Shown piece after piece: positions 45,183 to 54,980 of a stretch of 64,000 bases of DNA. This DNA comes from an uncultured Prevotella sp. Its GTDB lineage: Bacteria; Bacteroidota; Bacteroidia; Bacteroidales; Bacteroidaceae. The stretch covers positions 1 to 64,000 of the forward strand of contig OMZV01000001.1 of assembly GCA_900315635.1 (NCBI GenBank). Direction: 5' to 3'. Under the pieces are notes generated by a model, which was not told the origin of the DNA, searched no databases, and worked only from the letters and a program-made list of their open reading frames with translations. The position numbers and the translations under genes were made by a program. The first letter of the stretch is position 1, and each line of letters starts with the position of its first letter.

Positions 45183-47900
45183 ATGGAAGAAAAGGAATAT
45201 ATTGCCCAACTGGATGAAAGTCAGAAACGGGTTGTCACTGCAAATGGCGGATACCATCTTGTGCTTGCACCCCCGGGATGCGGAAAGACCCACACTCTTG
45301 CCGAGCGTATTTGCTATGCTCATGAGCGTGGCGTGGATTATGATGATATGCTCTGCCTGACTTTCACCAACCGTGCCTCACGTGAGATGCTGAACAGAAT
45401 TAATGCCCGAATCGACGACCCGTCTGTTGTCGACTTGCAAGTTGGCAATGTCCATCGGTATTGCTCGAAGTTCCTTTTCGATGCCGAACAGGTCAGTGCT
45501 GATTCGTCGGTAATCGATGATGAGGAAGCTGTAAGCATAATCGCCGACTACATGCATGAGGATGATGAGACGGTTTTGGGTGATTGGGGACGATACCGCG
45601 TATATCAGGAGATTATTTTCTTCCAGCATCTGATGTACCAGATTGAGCATAATCATCCTTTGAGGGTTTATTTGCATCCAGAATCTTTCAATGAGGACAA
45701 TCGTCTGGGTCTGAAGAAAATCTGTGAGTTGCAGAAGTTCGAGCTAAATACCCATTCCATGGTTGAGATTTACCATGATGCCTATAATTATATCGATGAT
45801 GCCAATGCACCGCACATCAACAGAGACATTGCACGGAAGATTAGGAACGTTGCTTTGAAGATGTATTATGCCCGAATGTACGAACAGTATAAGCAGGACA
45901 ATAATATGCTTGATTTTGAGGACTTGCTCTTGAAGACGTTCGATGCTTATACCGAAGACAAGGCTAAACCTGAGTCTGAGCGTTCTCTGAAATATTATCA
46001 TTGGATTCAAGTTGACGAGGTGCAGGACTTGAATGAGATGCAGCTTGCCATTATCGACCTACTTACTGCCGACAAAGACTACACTGTGATGTATCTCGGT
46101 GATGAGCAACAGGCTATTTTCTCTTTCATGGGTGCCAAGATGGAAACTCTTATGGAATTGAGGATGCGTTGTAAGGAGAATATCCATCATCTGACAAAAA
46201 ACCACCGCTCGCCAAGTTATCTGCTCGATGTCTTCAATGATTATGCTTCGAAAACTTTGAAAATCAAGCCCGACTTACTTCCTACGACCGACAGAATCGT
46301 CAAGGCTACTCCCAATGACCTTCGTATTATTGCCACGACAACTATTGATAATGAAATTGAAAAGGTTGCCGAGATTGCAGGATGGCTTCTGAAGAAATAT
46401 CCAGACGAGCGTACTGCTGTGATTGTCAGCTCTAATCGTGATGCCGACAGTATAAGTGATGAGATGACGCGGCGCCAGCTAAGTCATTTCAAAGTTTCAG
46501 GAAAGGATTTGTTTTCGACCAATGAAATGAAGCTCTTGCTGGCTCACTTGAATGTCGTTTCCAATGAACTGAACTTCATCAGTTGGGCTAGGGTACTCAA
46601 GGGAATGAAAGTCTTTCGGACAAATTCGCTTGCCCGACGCTTCCTGCGAAAACTGAAGGCTTTGTCTTTAACTCCAGCCGATTTCATAGATTATGAGCAT
46701 AGTTCCTATATCTTGGAGTTCATTAAGGCTTACCAAGGTGGTGATGTTGTAGTATTTGATACCGAGACCACCGGTCTTGACGTGTTCGATGATGACATTA
46801 TAGAGATCTCCGCTATAAGAGTTAGGAATGGCAAAGAGGTCGCTGAGTCCCTTGACCTTTATATTTCCACTGACAAGGAAATTCCTGAAAAGCTAGGCGA
46901 TAAGACTAATCCTATGTTTACTATTTACAAACAGAAGGAATCAGCCGGTCAATTACTATCACATAAGGAAGCTTTGCGGAAGTTCCTTGACTTCATTGGC
47001 GATGTACCTATTATAGGACACAATGTCAACTTCGACTATAATATCCTAGACAATAATATGAAGAGGTATATGGGTGACAGCATTAGGAACCATCCTAACA
47101 TCAGTTTCGATACATTAAAACTCATGCACCTGCTTGTCCCGAACCTCACCAATTACCGCCTGGAATCACTTCTTGCAGCATTCCATCTTGAAGGAAAGAA
47201 TTCCCATCAGGCAATCGACGATACTGCCGCAACAGTAAGTTTGCTAGTTTTCTGTTATAATAGGGCGCTTGAAAAGGTACAGGCTCAGCAATCCTTTATT
47301 AATCATACGAAGGTAATTCCATTCGGTGACAAGCTCCGTCGGAATTATTCTGAGCTTTATAATCGCACCAAAGGCAATATCTATAAGCCTGTTTCAACCG
47401 CTGTTCCACCATTACTTGCAGAGTTGAAAGATGATTATCAATACCTTCTTGACGGTGAATTTATAAAAGACTTGCCAAAGTTCAACTATGTTTTAGAGTA
47501 TGTGTCGGGTGATACTCTTGAACCGGAGTTCCGCCATCGTCCTTTGCTTGACCAATTGTCACGCTATCTCATCGACCTCAATACGCTAAAGGAAGCCGAC
47601 TTCTGTAATTCAAAAAGCATAAAGGAAAAGATTTACGTGACCACCGTCCATAAGGCAAAAGGACTGGAGTTCGACAATGTTATAGTATTCGATGCCGCCA
47701 ACGGACGGTATCCGAACTATTTCAATAAGAATAAGAAGCAGACTGACGAGGATGCCCGTAAATTCTATGTTGCCATTTCCAGGGCTCAGGAACGTTTATA
47801 TATTGCTTACGCAATGCAACAAATTGATAAATATGGAAGAGTTCATGAACGGGAGATAACCCCGTTCATGAACGATATAATGAATCATTTCAATCAATAA
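45183..47900 (+). CDS. UvrD/Rep-family helicase with an embedded DnaQ-type 3'-5' exonuclease
   Basis: A 905-aa superfamily 1 helicase. Motif I LAPPGCGKTHTL is at residues 28-39, motif II VDEVQD near 276, motif III GDEQQAIFSFMGA near 305, motif V TTVHKAKGLEF near 819 and motif VI YVAISRAQERLYIA near 861. Inserted between the first half and the C-terminal motifs, at about residues 519-690, is a DEDDh exonuclease: VVVFDTETTGLD, GHNVNFDYNIL and SHQAIDDTAAT carry its acidic and His residues. The pairing implies that one chain unwinds and trims DNA, probably in repair. Its last 7 bp overlap the convergent pheS. Confidence 0.9.
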   Translation: MEEKEYIAQLDESQKRVVTANGGYHLVLAPPGCGKTHTLAERICYAHERGVDYDDMLCLTFTNRASREMLNRINARIDDPSVVDLQVGNVHRYCSKFLFDAEQVSADSSVIDDEEAVSIIADYMHEDDETVLGDWGRYRVYQEIIFFQHLMYQIEHNHPLRVYLHPESFNEDNRLGLKKICELQKFELNTHSMVEIYHDAYNYIDDANAPHINRDIARKIRNVALKMYYARMYEQYKQDNNMLDFEDLLLKTFDAYTEDKAKPESERSLKYYHWIQVDEVQDLNEMQLAIIDLLTADKDYTVMYLGDEQQAIFSFMGAKMETLMELRMRCKENIHHLTKNHRSPSYLLDVFNDYASKTLKIKPDLLPTTDRIVKATPNDLRIIATTTIDNEIEKVAEIAGWLLKKYPDERTAVIVSSNRDADSISDEMTRRQLSHFKVSGKDLFSTNEMKLLLAHLNVVSNELNFISWARVLKGMKVFRTNSLARRFLRKLKALSLTPADFIDYEHSSYILEFIKAYQGGDVVVFDTETTGLDVFDDDIIEISAIRVRNGKEVAESLDLYISTDKEIPEKLGDKTNPMFTIYKQKESAGQLLSHKEALRKFLDFIGDVPIIGHNVNFDYNILDNNMKRYMGDSIRNHPNISFDTLKLMHLLVPNLTNYRLESLLAAFHLEGKNSHQAIDDTAATVSLLVFCYNRALEKVQAQQSFINHTKVIPFGDKLRRNYSELYNRTKGNIYKPVSTAVPPLLAELKDDYQYLLDGEFIKDLPKFNYVLEYVSGDTLEPEFRHRPLLDQLSRYLIDLNTLKEADFCNSKSIKEKIYVTTVHKAKGLEFDNVIVFDAANGRYPNYFNKNKKQTDEDARKFYVAISRAQERLYIAYAMQQIDKYGRVHEREITPFMNDIMNHFNQ

Positions 47901-48934
47901 GCACTTTCGAATTCTCTCAGGAAACGAGTATCGTTCTCTGAGAACATACGCAAATCGCTTACACGATATTTAAGGTTTGCGATACGCTCGACACCCATTC
48001 CGAAAGCATAGCCTGTGTAAACATCAGGGTCAATGCCACAAGCTGCAAGGTCATGAGGGTCAACCATTCCACAACCAAGGATCTCTACCCATCCGGTATG
48101 CTTGCAGAAGTTACAGCCCTTGCCGCCACAGATATTACAAGAAATATCCATTTCTGCGCTAGGCTCGGTGAATGGGAAGTAACTTGGACGCAGACGAATC
48201 TTTGTGTCAGGACCGAACATCTCGCGTGCGAAAGTCAAGAGAACTTGCTTCAAGTCGGTGAAACCGACATTCTTGTCGACATAAAGTCCTTCTACCTGAT
48301 GGAAGAAACAGTGTGCGCGGGCAGAAATTGCCTCATTACGATAAACACGTCCCGGGCAAAGAACACGGATTGGCGGCTCATGAGTTTCCATATAGTGAGC
48401 TTCATCGCCGGAAGTATGGCTACGGAGAAGGACGTTCTTTGTAACGTCGTTAGGATCGCTCTGCTCGATGAAGAATGTATCCTGCATGTCACGGGCTGGG
48501 TGGTCGGCGGCAAAGTTCAGCATTGTGAACACGTGTTTATCGTCGTCAACCTCAGGACCCTGGAACAAAGTGAAGCCCATGCGTCCGAAGATGTCAATGA
48601 TTTCGTTCTTGACAATGGTCAGCGGATGGCGTGTTCCAAGTTCAATAGGATAAGCTGTGCGGGTCAGGTCAATGTCGTCGCTCTGGGCTTCCTGAGTCTC
48701 GAGTTGTTCACGAAGCTCATTAATCTTGTTCTGAGCTGTAGTTTTCAGCTCATTGATTTTTATTCCTATTGTGCGCTTCTGGTCTTTCGCTACATTGCGG
48801 AACTCACCCATCAGTTCGTTCACTTCACCCTTCTTGCTGAGGTATTTAAGTCTGAGCTGTTCTATCTGCTCGACATTCTCAGCGTGGGTATCCTGTATCT
48901 CCTTCAGGAGAGAATCAATCTTCTCTAATAACAT
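47894..48934 (-). CDS. pheS: Phenylalanine-tRNA ligase alpha subunit
   Basis: A 346-aa class II synthetase subunit: N-terminal coiled coil (residues 1-85), then the catalytic core with motif 2 RVYRNEAISARAHCFFHQVEG and motif 3 YAFGMGVERIANLKY. It carries the extra Cys cluster CNICGGKGCNFCKHTGW common in Bacteroidetes. I start at the ATG at 48934 (MLLEKIDSLL), which has a promoter 30 bp upstream. pheT is not adjacent, which is usual in this phylum. The stop codon overlaps the convergent helicase gene. Confidence 0.95.
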   Translation of the reverse strand: MLLEKIDSLLKEIQDTHAENVEQIEQLRLKYLSKKGEVNELMGEFRNVAKDQKRTIGIKINELKTTAQNKINELREQLETQEAQSDDIDLTRTAYPIELGTRHPLTIVKNEIIDIFGRMGFTLFQGPEVDDDKHVFTMLNFAADHPARDMQDTFFIEQSDPNDVTKNVLLRSHTSGDEAHYMETHEPPIRVLCPGRVYRNEAISARAHCFFHQVEGLYVDKNVGFTDLKQVLLTFAREMFGPDTKIRLRPSYFPFTEPSAEMDISCNICGGKGCNFCKHTGWVEILGCGMVDPHDLAACGIDPDVYTGYAFGMGVERIANLKYRVSDLRMFSENDTRFLREFESAY

Positions 48935-48962
48935 TTTCGTTCCTTGTTTTTGTTCTAGTGTG

Positions 48963-48993
48963 CAAAGGTACATCAAAACAAGCACAAAACAAA
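48963..48993 (-). promoter_or_regulatory. Promoter of pheS
   Basis: Minus strand TTTG (48990-48993), 19 bp, TACCTTTG (48963-48970). Confidence 0.82.
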
Positions 48994-49056
48994 ATGAAAC
49001 AAGGGAAATTTAAATTTTGCAACATCTTAATTCGAAAAATAAAATATGCTTTTTAT

Positions 49057-49087
49057 TTTGTTATGTCTTTGGTTTACACTACCTTTG
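49057..49087 (+). promoter_or_regulatory. Promoter of the DUF4348 lipoprotein operon
   Basis: TTTG (49057-49060), 19 bp, TACCTTTG (49080-49087). It is divergent from the pheS promoter. Confidence 0.82.
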
Positions 49088-49112
49088 CACCAAATTGAGA
49101 AATAGAGAGAAG

Positions 49113-49973
49113 ATGAGAAAGCTAGTTTACATTGTTTTCATGTTATGCGTATCGATGATGACATTCACCGGTTGCAAGAATGAGAAACCTGTTCAAAATG
49201 TTGATTCTATTGACACTGATTCTTCGTTAGTAGTCGACACAACGGACAGCGATACAATGGCGGAAATAATTACCGAGACGCCAATGCCAAAGGCTGCCGA
49301 CCAGTTATTTGACGATTTCTTCTTTAACTTTATCGCTAGTCCGAAAGTCCAGAAAGCCCGCATTAAATGGCCTTTGCCTGTATATACTTACGTCGACAAG
49401 CAAGAGCATATAACTTCATTGAAGAAGAACCAGTGGAAGATGGACCGCTTCTTCCGCAAGCAAGGCTATTATACCCTCATATTTGATAACGAAAAGCAGA
49501 TGGATGCCCCGAAGTCAACAAAGCTTGATACTGTTGTCGTCGAGAAGATCCGCTTGCGTGAAGGTGCCGTTGAACAGTATTGGTTCGACCATCAGGACGG
49601 AAAGTGGAAGATGAACAAGATTCGTAACATCAGCTTTGAGGATTCCAAGAATGCATCCTTCCTGAACTTCCTGCAGAAGTTCTTCTCAGCCGACGGAGCC
49701 GGAATGATTAAGGATCCTCTGCCTTACCATGGTGCAGACCCTAATGGCGAAGAGACAAATATTATCAGTACAACAATCCCAGCCTCCGATTGGAGCACAT
49801 ATCTTCCTGCCGTTCCAGGCGATGTTATCTACAACATCATCTATGGTCAGAAGTATGGTGAGGGAAACTTCAAGATCCTTGACTTCAAGGGTTTGTCCAA
49901 CGGACTGGAAACTCAGTTGATTTTCAAGCGCCATAAGGGAAATTGGAAACTCGTTAAAATCAATGCTTATTAA
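49113..49973 (+). CDS. DUF4348 lipoprotein
   Basis: A 286-aa lipoprotein (MRKLVYIVFMLCVSMMTFTGC) with an acidic Asp/Thr-rich linker and a DUF4348 domain from about residue 60 (DQLFDDFFFNFIASPKVQKARIKWPL). It begins after the promoter at 49080; the frame is open further upstream into the promoter, which I exclude. The family is restricted to Bacteroidetes and has no known function. murB starts 13 bp downstream, suggesting a link to the cell envelope. Confidence 0.82.
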   Translation: MRKLVYIVFMLCVSMMTFTGCKNEKPVQNVDSIDTDSSLVVDTTDSDTMAEIITETPMPKAADQLFDDFFFNFIASPKVQKARIKWPLPVYTYVDKQEHITSLKKNQWKMDRFFRKQGYYTLIFDNEKQMDAPKSTKLDTVVVEKIRLREGAVEQYWFDHQDGKWKMNKIRNISFEDSKNASFLNFLQKFFSADGAGMIKDPLPYHGADPNGEETNIISTTIPASDWSTYLPAVPGDVIYNIIYGQKYGEGNFKILDFKGLSNGLETQLIFKRHKGNWKLVKINAY

Positions 49974-49986
49974 TATCACCCGATAA

Positions 49987-51036
49987 ATGATAGATAAGAA
50001 AAACTACAGCCTTCTAGGGCACAATACTTTTGGATTTGACGTCCTTTGCCGTCGTTTTGTCGAGTACACGAATGTAGCCGAGGCACAGAGCTTGGCACGT
50101 TCGCTTACCCAGTCGGATTATCCTTTGCTTATCATCGGAAGCGGAAGTAACCTTCTCCTGACCGGTAATTTTGAAGGAACAGTAATCCATTCGGCTATCA
50201 AGGGCATAGAGGTCGTCGAGAATCCATCTTCGGATGAATCCTGCAATGACTACAAGTTCGTCCGTTGTGGTTCAGGCGAAGTGTGGGATGACGTTGTTGC
50301 CTGGAGCATTGAACATAATCTCTGTGGTGCCGAGAACTTAAGTATTATTCCCGGTGAGGTAGGGGCTAGTGCCGTTCAGAATATCGGTGCTTATGGAGCT
50401 GAGGCTAAAGACCTTATCTATGATGTCGAGGCTGTAGAGATAGCAACAGGCAGTGTTGTTCATTTCTCAAACCATGATTGCCAGTATAGCTATCGCCAGA
50501 GTAAGTTCAAGCATGAATGGAAGGATAAATACTTGATTACCCATGTTACTTATAGGTTCAACACTGAGTTTAAGCCGGACCTTGACTATGGCAACATCCG
50601 TAGTGCATTAGCAGAAAGAGGAATAGAGAACCCGTCGGCTAGCGATGTCCGCAATGTCGTTATTGACATTCGCAACGCTAAATTACCTGACCCTAAGGTA
50701 CAGGGTAATGCCGGTAGTTTCTTTATGAATCCTATCGTTGATAAAGATACGTTTGACGGGCTTAAAGCAAAGTTCCCGAATCTGCGATACTTTGAAATGC
50801 CACAAGGAGAAGGCAAGCCATCGAAGTATAAGATTCCTGCAGGATGGATGATCGACCAGTGTGGATGGAAAGGCAAGAGCCTTGGCAATGCCGGAGTTCA
50901 CGATAAACAGGCACTTGTCCTTGTTAATCGTGGTGGAGCTACTGGTAATGACATCATTAACCTTATGCATGCCATTCAGCATGATGTCAAAGCAAAGTTC
51001 GGATTGGACATTCACCCTGAAGTGAACATCAGGTAG
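49987..51036 (+). CDS. murB: UDP-N-acetylmuramate dehydrogenase
   Basis: Reduces enolpyruvyl-UDP-GlcNAc to UDP-MurNAc with FAD and NADPH in peptidoglycan synthesis. The 349-aa protein has the FAD motif IIGSGSNLLL, PGEVGASAVQNIGAYG, the type I tyrosine loop YSYRQSKFK and the catalytic serine block GNAGSFFMNP. It is an MurB type I enzyme. It follows the DUF4348 lipoprotein by 13 bp and precedes an MBL hydrolase by about 50 bp. Confidence 0.95.
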   Translation: MIDKKNYSLLGHNTFGFDVLCRRFVEYTNVAEAQSLARSLTQSDYPLLIIGSGSNLLLTGNFEGTVIHSAIKGIEVVENPSSDESCNDYKFVRCGSGEVWDDVVAWSIEHNLCGAENLSIIPGEVGASAVQNIGAYGAEAKDLIYDVEAVEIATGSVVHFSNHDCQYSYRQSKFKHEWKDKYLITHVTYRFNTEFKPDLDYGNIRSALAERGIENPSASDVRNVVIDIRNAKLPDPKVQGNAGSFFMNPIVDKDTFDGLKAKFPNLRYFEMPQGEGKPSKYKIPAGWMIDQCGWKGKSLGNAGVHDKQALVLVNRGGATGNDIINLMHAIQHDVKAKFGLDIHPEVNIR

Positions 51037-51083
51037 AATCGTTTGTAACTCTTTGTTCTATAGTAAATTGTTGTTGACGGATA

Positions 51084-51887
51084 ATGGATAGTCAGACATC
51101 TTACAATTCAGAAACTCAATCAAAGGCAACATTGACCTTCCTTGGTACCGGTACTTCGCAAGGCGTTCCTGTTATTGGATGCAACTGTGAGGTCTGCCAG
51201 AGCAATGATCCAAGGGACAACCGCCTGCGTACTTCTGCTTTATTGGAAACAGAGTCAACTAGAATACTTATTGATTGTGGTCCTGATTTCCGCCAGCAAA
51301 TCCTTCGCCAGCCGTTCCGGAAGATTGACGGAGTGCTGCTTACCCACATTCATTACGACCATGTTGGTGGCATCGATGATTTGCGACCTTTTTGCAAATT
51401 AGGCGATGTTGACATCTATGCTAATAAAGGAACTGTTGACGGACTTCATCAAACAATGCCTTATTGCTTTGCAGAGCATCTTTACCCCGGCGTTCCTAAG
51501 TTGCGGTTACATGTTATTGAAAAACATCACGGATTCCAAATAGGTGACTTCAAGATAATGCCTATTGAAGTGATGCACGACAAATTGCCAATACTTGGTT
51601 ACAGGTTTGGCAATCTGGCTTATATAACCGACATGAAAACAATCAATGACGAAGAGATACCTTACCTTGAAGGTATCGATACATTGGTTGTGAATGCTCT
51701 AAGATGGGAAAAAGAACATCATTCGCATCAACTTGTTAAAGATGCGATTGCGTTCTCACGCCGACTTGGTGCAAAGCGAACATTCCTTATACATCTTACT
51801 CACAAAATAGGACTCCATGCGCTGGCAGACAAGCGTTTGCCCGAAGGCTTCCATTTTGCTTACGATGGCTTGAAGATAAGTTTTTAA
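51084..51887 (+). CDS. MBL-fold hydrolase, PhnP-like
   Basis: A 267-aa metallo-beta-lactamase-fold protein: FLGTGTSQGVPVIGCNCEVC near the N terminus, zinc motif THIHYDHVGG (about residue 90), ITDMKTI, and HLTHKIG with a late histidine. The GTGTSQGVP plus CNCEVC pattern is that of PhnP-type phosphodiesterases. No phosphonate genes are near, so the substrate is open. Confidence 0.85.
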   Translation: MDSQTSYNSETQSKATLTFLGTGTSQGVPVIGCNCEVCQSNDPRDNRLRTSALLETESTRILIDCGPDFRQQILRQPFRKIDGVLLTHIHYDHVGGIDDLRPFCKLGDVDIYANKGTVDGLHQTMPYCFAEHLYPGVPKLRLHVIEKHHGFQIGDFKIMPIEVMHDKLPILGYRFGNLAYITDMKTINDEEIPYLEGIDTLVVNALRWEKEHHSHQLVKDAIAFSRRLGAKRTFLIHLTHKIGLHALADKRLPEGFHFAYDGLKISF

Positions 51888-51920
51888 GATTTTATCTGTA
51901 TATAACTGCAAATAAGACAA

Positions 51921-52520
51921 TTAGTCTTCAAGTAATGTAGAGCTGCGTACACGGCTCAATGTCTCAGGAGTCATCTGCAAATAGCTGGCAATATATACCA
52001 ACGGAGCACGAAGGACAACCTGCGGCGACATCTTGCACATGCGCTTGTATCGGCTCTGTGCTGACTCAAAGCGCAGGAGGTCGGCATGTACCTGGCTGAT
52101 GATAAGGCTCTCTTCTAGAATCTTACGGTAGAGAATCTGAATGTTGACATTATGAAGTGCAACCTCCTCAAGCCTTGCTTTAGGCAGTGCATACAACAGT
52201 GTCGGCTCAATAGCTTGCACTTGCAAGTGAGTCGGCTCCTCCTTGAAGAGACTTTCAATGCACATGAATATAGTATGGTCAACTCCCAGATGCTCAGTTA
52301 CTTCCTTGTCATTCTTGAAGTAGAACTGACGCACCAATCCATGCTCGATATAATAGATATTCCTGCAAATCTCGCCTTCCTTGAGAATCATCTCACCTTT
52401 GGCGAATTTCATTGGTACAAGAATGCTCTCGAGAGTATCGAGCTCATCATGAGTCATAGTACTATATTTCCTTGCCAATTCCCTGGCAATGTCTCTTTTG
52501 TTAACAGTTGGTTCTTTCAT
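51921..52520 (-). CDS. Crp/Fnr family transcription regulator
   Basis: A 199-aa protein with a cyclic-nucleotide-binding-like domain (residues 25-140; KGEMILKEGEICRNIYYIEHGLV) and a C-terminal helix-turn-helix (VYIASYLQMTPETLSRVRS). There is no Fnr-type N-terminal cysteine cluster, so it is not an iron-sulphur sensor; the ligand is unknown. It is a compact Bacteroidetes form. lepA lies about 70 bp upstream on the same strand; no promoter is clear between them. Confidence 0.88.
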   Translation of the reverse strand: MKEPTVNKRDIARELARKYSTMTHDELDTLESILVPMKFAKGEMILKEGEICRNIYYIEHGLVRQFYFKNDKEVTEHLGVDHTIFMCIESLFKEEPTHLQVQAIEPTLLYALPKARLEEVALHNVNIQILYRKILEESLIISQVHADLLRFESAQSRYKRMCKMSPQVVLRAPLVYIASYLQMTPETLSRVRSSTLLED

Positions 52521-52593
52521 TTTAGTCAGTATCTTTCCTTGAAGACAAGGTCTTAGGTCGTGTATTGTTTTTATATTACTAGTTTTGTTTGTG

Positions 52594-54375
52594 TCAATCG
52601 AGCTTGAGAACTGCGAGGAAAGCCTTCTGAGGCACCTGCACGTTGCCTATTTGTTTCATTCGCTTCTTTCCGCGCTTCTGCTTCTCGAGTAGTTTGCGCT
52701 TTCTGGATATATCGCCGCCATAGCATTTTGCCGTGACATCCTTTCTTACCTGCTTTACCGTTTCGCGGGCAACAATCTTTGCTCCGATAGCAGCCTGTAT
52801 GGCAATATCGAACTGCTGGCGCGGGATAAGCTCCTTCAGCTTCTCACACATCCGGCGTCCCAGAGCTACTGCATTGCTCTCATGAGTCAGGGTAGACAAT
52901 GCGTCGACAGGCTCGCCATTAAGAAGTATGTCAAGCTTTGCAAGCTTCGACGGGCGGAAACTGTCAATATGATAATCGAATGAAGCATATCCCTTGGAAA
53001 TACTCTTCAATTTATCATAGAAGTCAATGACTATCTCGCCGAGAGGCATCAGGAAGATAAGTTCCAGACGGTCACCGCTTACATAGTTCTGGCTTACCAG
53101 TTCACCACGCTTGTCGAGGCACAGCTTCATTATCGGACCGATGAACTTGCTCGAGGTAATGATGCTCGCCCGAATATATGGTTCCTCAATATGGTCGATG
53201 GCAGTAACGTCAGGCAGTCCCGATGGATTATGAACTTCCTTGCAATTGCCGTGCTTGTCATATACCTTATATGATACATTAGGCACGGTCGTTATGACAT
53301 CCATGTTGAACTCACGGTCAAGGCGCTCCTGAACAATCTCCATGTGGAGAAGTCCAAGGAATCCGCAACGGAATCCGAATCCCAAAGCTTGTGAGCTCTC
53401 AGGTTGGAAAGTCAGTGAAGCATCGTTCAGCTGGAGCTTCTCCAGACTGGAGCGAAGGTTCTCATAGTCGTTAGGATCGATAGGGTAAACGCCCGCGAAA
53501 ACCATAGGCTTGACTTCCTGGAAACCTTCAATGGCTTCCTTGCAAGGCTCGTCAACATGTGTAATGGTGTCACCGACTTTTACTTCGGTAGCATCTTTTA
53601 TACCACTTATAATATATCCTACCTCGCCGGTTCCTAGCTCAGGGCGTGGAATCATGTCCATCTTCAGTACACCCACCTCATCGGCAGTATACTCCTGTCC
53701 GGTCTGGACGAACATCACCTTATCACCTTTCTTAATGTTTCCGTTTACAACTTTGCACAGAGTGATTATTCCTCGGAATGAATTGAATATCGAGTCGAAT
53801 ATCAATGCCTGTAACGGAGCCTTTGGATCACCTTTCGGTTCAGGTATCCTCTTTACAATGGCATCCAATATAGCCGGAACGCCTTCGCCCGTCTTTGCAC
53901 TTGCACGGATAATATCCGAGCGGTCGCAACCTATCAGGTCGACAATCTCATCCTCGACTTCGTCAGGCATGGCGTTAGGCATGTCTATCTTGTTGATGAC
54001 AGGAATGATTTCCAAATCATGGTCGATAGCCATGTACAAGTTGCTGATGGTCTGAGCCTGAACACCTTGTGTTGCATCGACTACCAGCAAGGCACCCTCA
54101 CATGCGGCAATGCTTCGTGACACTTCGTAAGAGAAGTCGACATGTCCCGGAGTATCGATAAGGTTCAGAATGTATGTCTCGCCATCGACCTTGTATTCCA
54201 TCTGAATGGCATGGCTCTTGATGGTAATACCCCGTTCGCGTTCCAGATCCATGTCGTCGAGCATCTGCCCTTCAGTGATCTGAATGGTCTTGGTGTATTC
54301 TAGAAGCCTGTCAGCAAGAGTACTCTTGCCGTGGTCGATATGAGCGATTATACAAAAATTCCTTATATGATCCAT
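52594..54375 (-). CDS. lepA: Elongation factor 4 (LepA)
   Basis: A 593-aa translational GTPase that back-translocates or rescues ribosomes. The start [20 protein letters not shown] is canonical, with G1 [10 protein letters not shown]2 RGITI, G3 DTPGH and G4 NKIDMP. The C-terminal LepA domain ([25 protein letters not shown]) is intact. I use the ATG at 54375; a TTG two codons upstream is unnecessary. A -7-like TAAATTTG is on the minus strand at 54452-54459. Confidence 0.97.
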   Translation of the reverse strand: MDHIRNFCIIAHIDHGKSTLADRLLEYTKTIQITEGQMLDDMDLERERGITIKSHAIQMEYKVDGETYILNLIDTPGHVDFSYEVSRSIAACEGALLVVDATQGVQAQTISNLYMAIDHDLEIIPVINKIDMPNAMPDEVEDEIVDLIGCDRSDIIRASAKTGEGVPAILDAIVKRIPEPKGDPKAPLQALIFDSIFNSFRGIITLCKVVNGNIKKGDKVMFVQTGQEYTADEVGVLKMDMIPRPELGTGEVGYIISGIKDATEVKVGDTITHVDEPCKEAIEGFQEVKPMVFAGVYPIDPNDYENLRSSLEKLQLNDASLTFQPESSQALGFGFRCGFLGLLHMEIVQERLDREFNMDVITTVPNVSYKVYDKHGNCKEVHNPSGLPDVTAIDHIEEPYIRASIITSSKFIGPIMKLCLDKRGELVSQNYVSGDRLELIFLMPLGEIVIDFYDKLKSISKGYASFDYHIDSFRPSKLAKLDILLNGEPVDALSTLTHESNAVALGRRMCEKLKELIPRQQFDIAIQAAIGAKIVARETVKQVRKDVTAKCYGGDISRKRKLLEKQKRGKKRMKQIGNVQVPQKAFLAVLKLD

Positions 54376-54539
54376 CAACAATATTTTTCCTTGTTTTAGT
54401 TCCTTTCCGTTTCGCTAATAGCCGCTAACAGCCAAAAGCCAAAATTTTCTGCAAATTTAATAAAAATAATCGAGATTAGATGTACTTTCTTATGTATTTT
54501 TACTCAAAAAATAGTTAACTTTGCAAGAAAATTTAAGAG

Positions 54540-54935
54540 ATGAAGAAAATTTTGATATTAAGTGGTATTATCTTGCTTTTCGGCGCGTGTCAAGAGAGTC
54601 TGGAGGATCGTGCTGCACGAGAGCTAAGCGACTATACCAAGAAGAATTGCCCGACTCCTGTTATCAACGACCAACAGATGGACAGTGTCGTTTATGAGCC
54701 TGCAACCCATACCATCCACAGCTATTATAAATTATTAAATAAGGTGGATAATGAAAAGGTTATCAAGGCTAATCTGAAGCAGATAAGGGCAGCGCAGCTT
54801 AAGGACTTGAAGAAGAATACATGGAACAAGGCGTACAAGGATGCAGGCTTCGTGTTCCGCTATACTTACCGCTCTGGTTCCGACCCTCAGAAAGTGCTTG
54901 TAGACGAGACCTTCACGCAAAAGGACTACAAATAA
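54540..54935 (+). CDS. Small lipoprotein, function unknown
   Basis: A 131-aa lipoprotein (MKKILILSGIILLFGAC, Cys 17) with a charged alpha/beta mature part (RELSDYTKKNCPTPVINDQQMDSVVYE). No known domain is recognised. TAACTTTG at 54516-54523 is its -7 box. It is monocistronic, followed 36 bp later by the promoter of a structured RNA. Confidence 0.75.
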   Translation: MKKILILSGIILLFGACQESLEDRAARELSDYTKKNCPTPVINDQQMDSVVYEPATHTIHSYYKLLNKVDNEKVIKANLKQIRAAQLKDLKKNTWNKAYKDAGFVFRYTYRSGSDPQKVLVDETFTQKDYK

Positions 54936-54946
54936 TTGGGAAAATA

Positions 54947-54978
54947 TTTGGAGGAAACAAAAGAATAGCGTACCTTTG
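54947..54978 (+). promoter_or_regulatory. Strong promoter of a structured RNA
   Basis: TTTG (54947-54950), 20 bp, TACCTTTG (54971-54978), a full consensus match. No ORF follows. Confidence 0.85.
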
Positions 54979-54980
54979 CA

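Noticed and set aside
49980-51036. Riboswitch before murB
   Set aside because: Only 13 bp separate it from the upstream gene.
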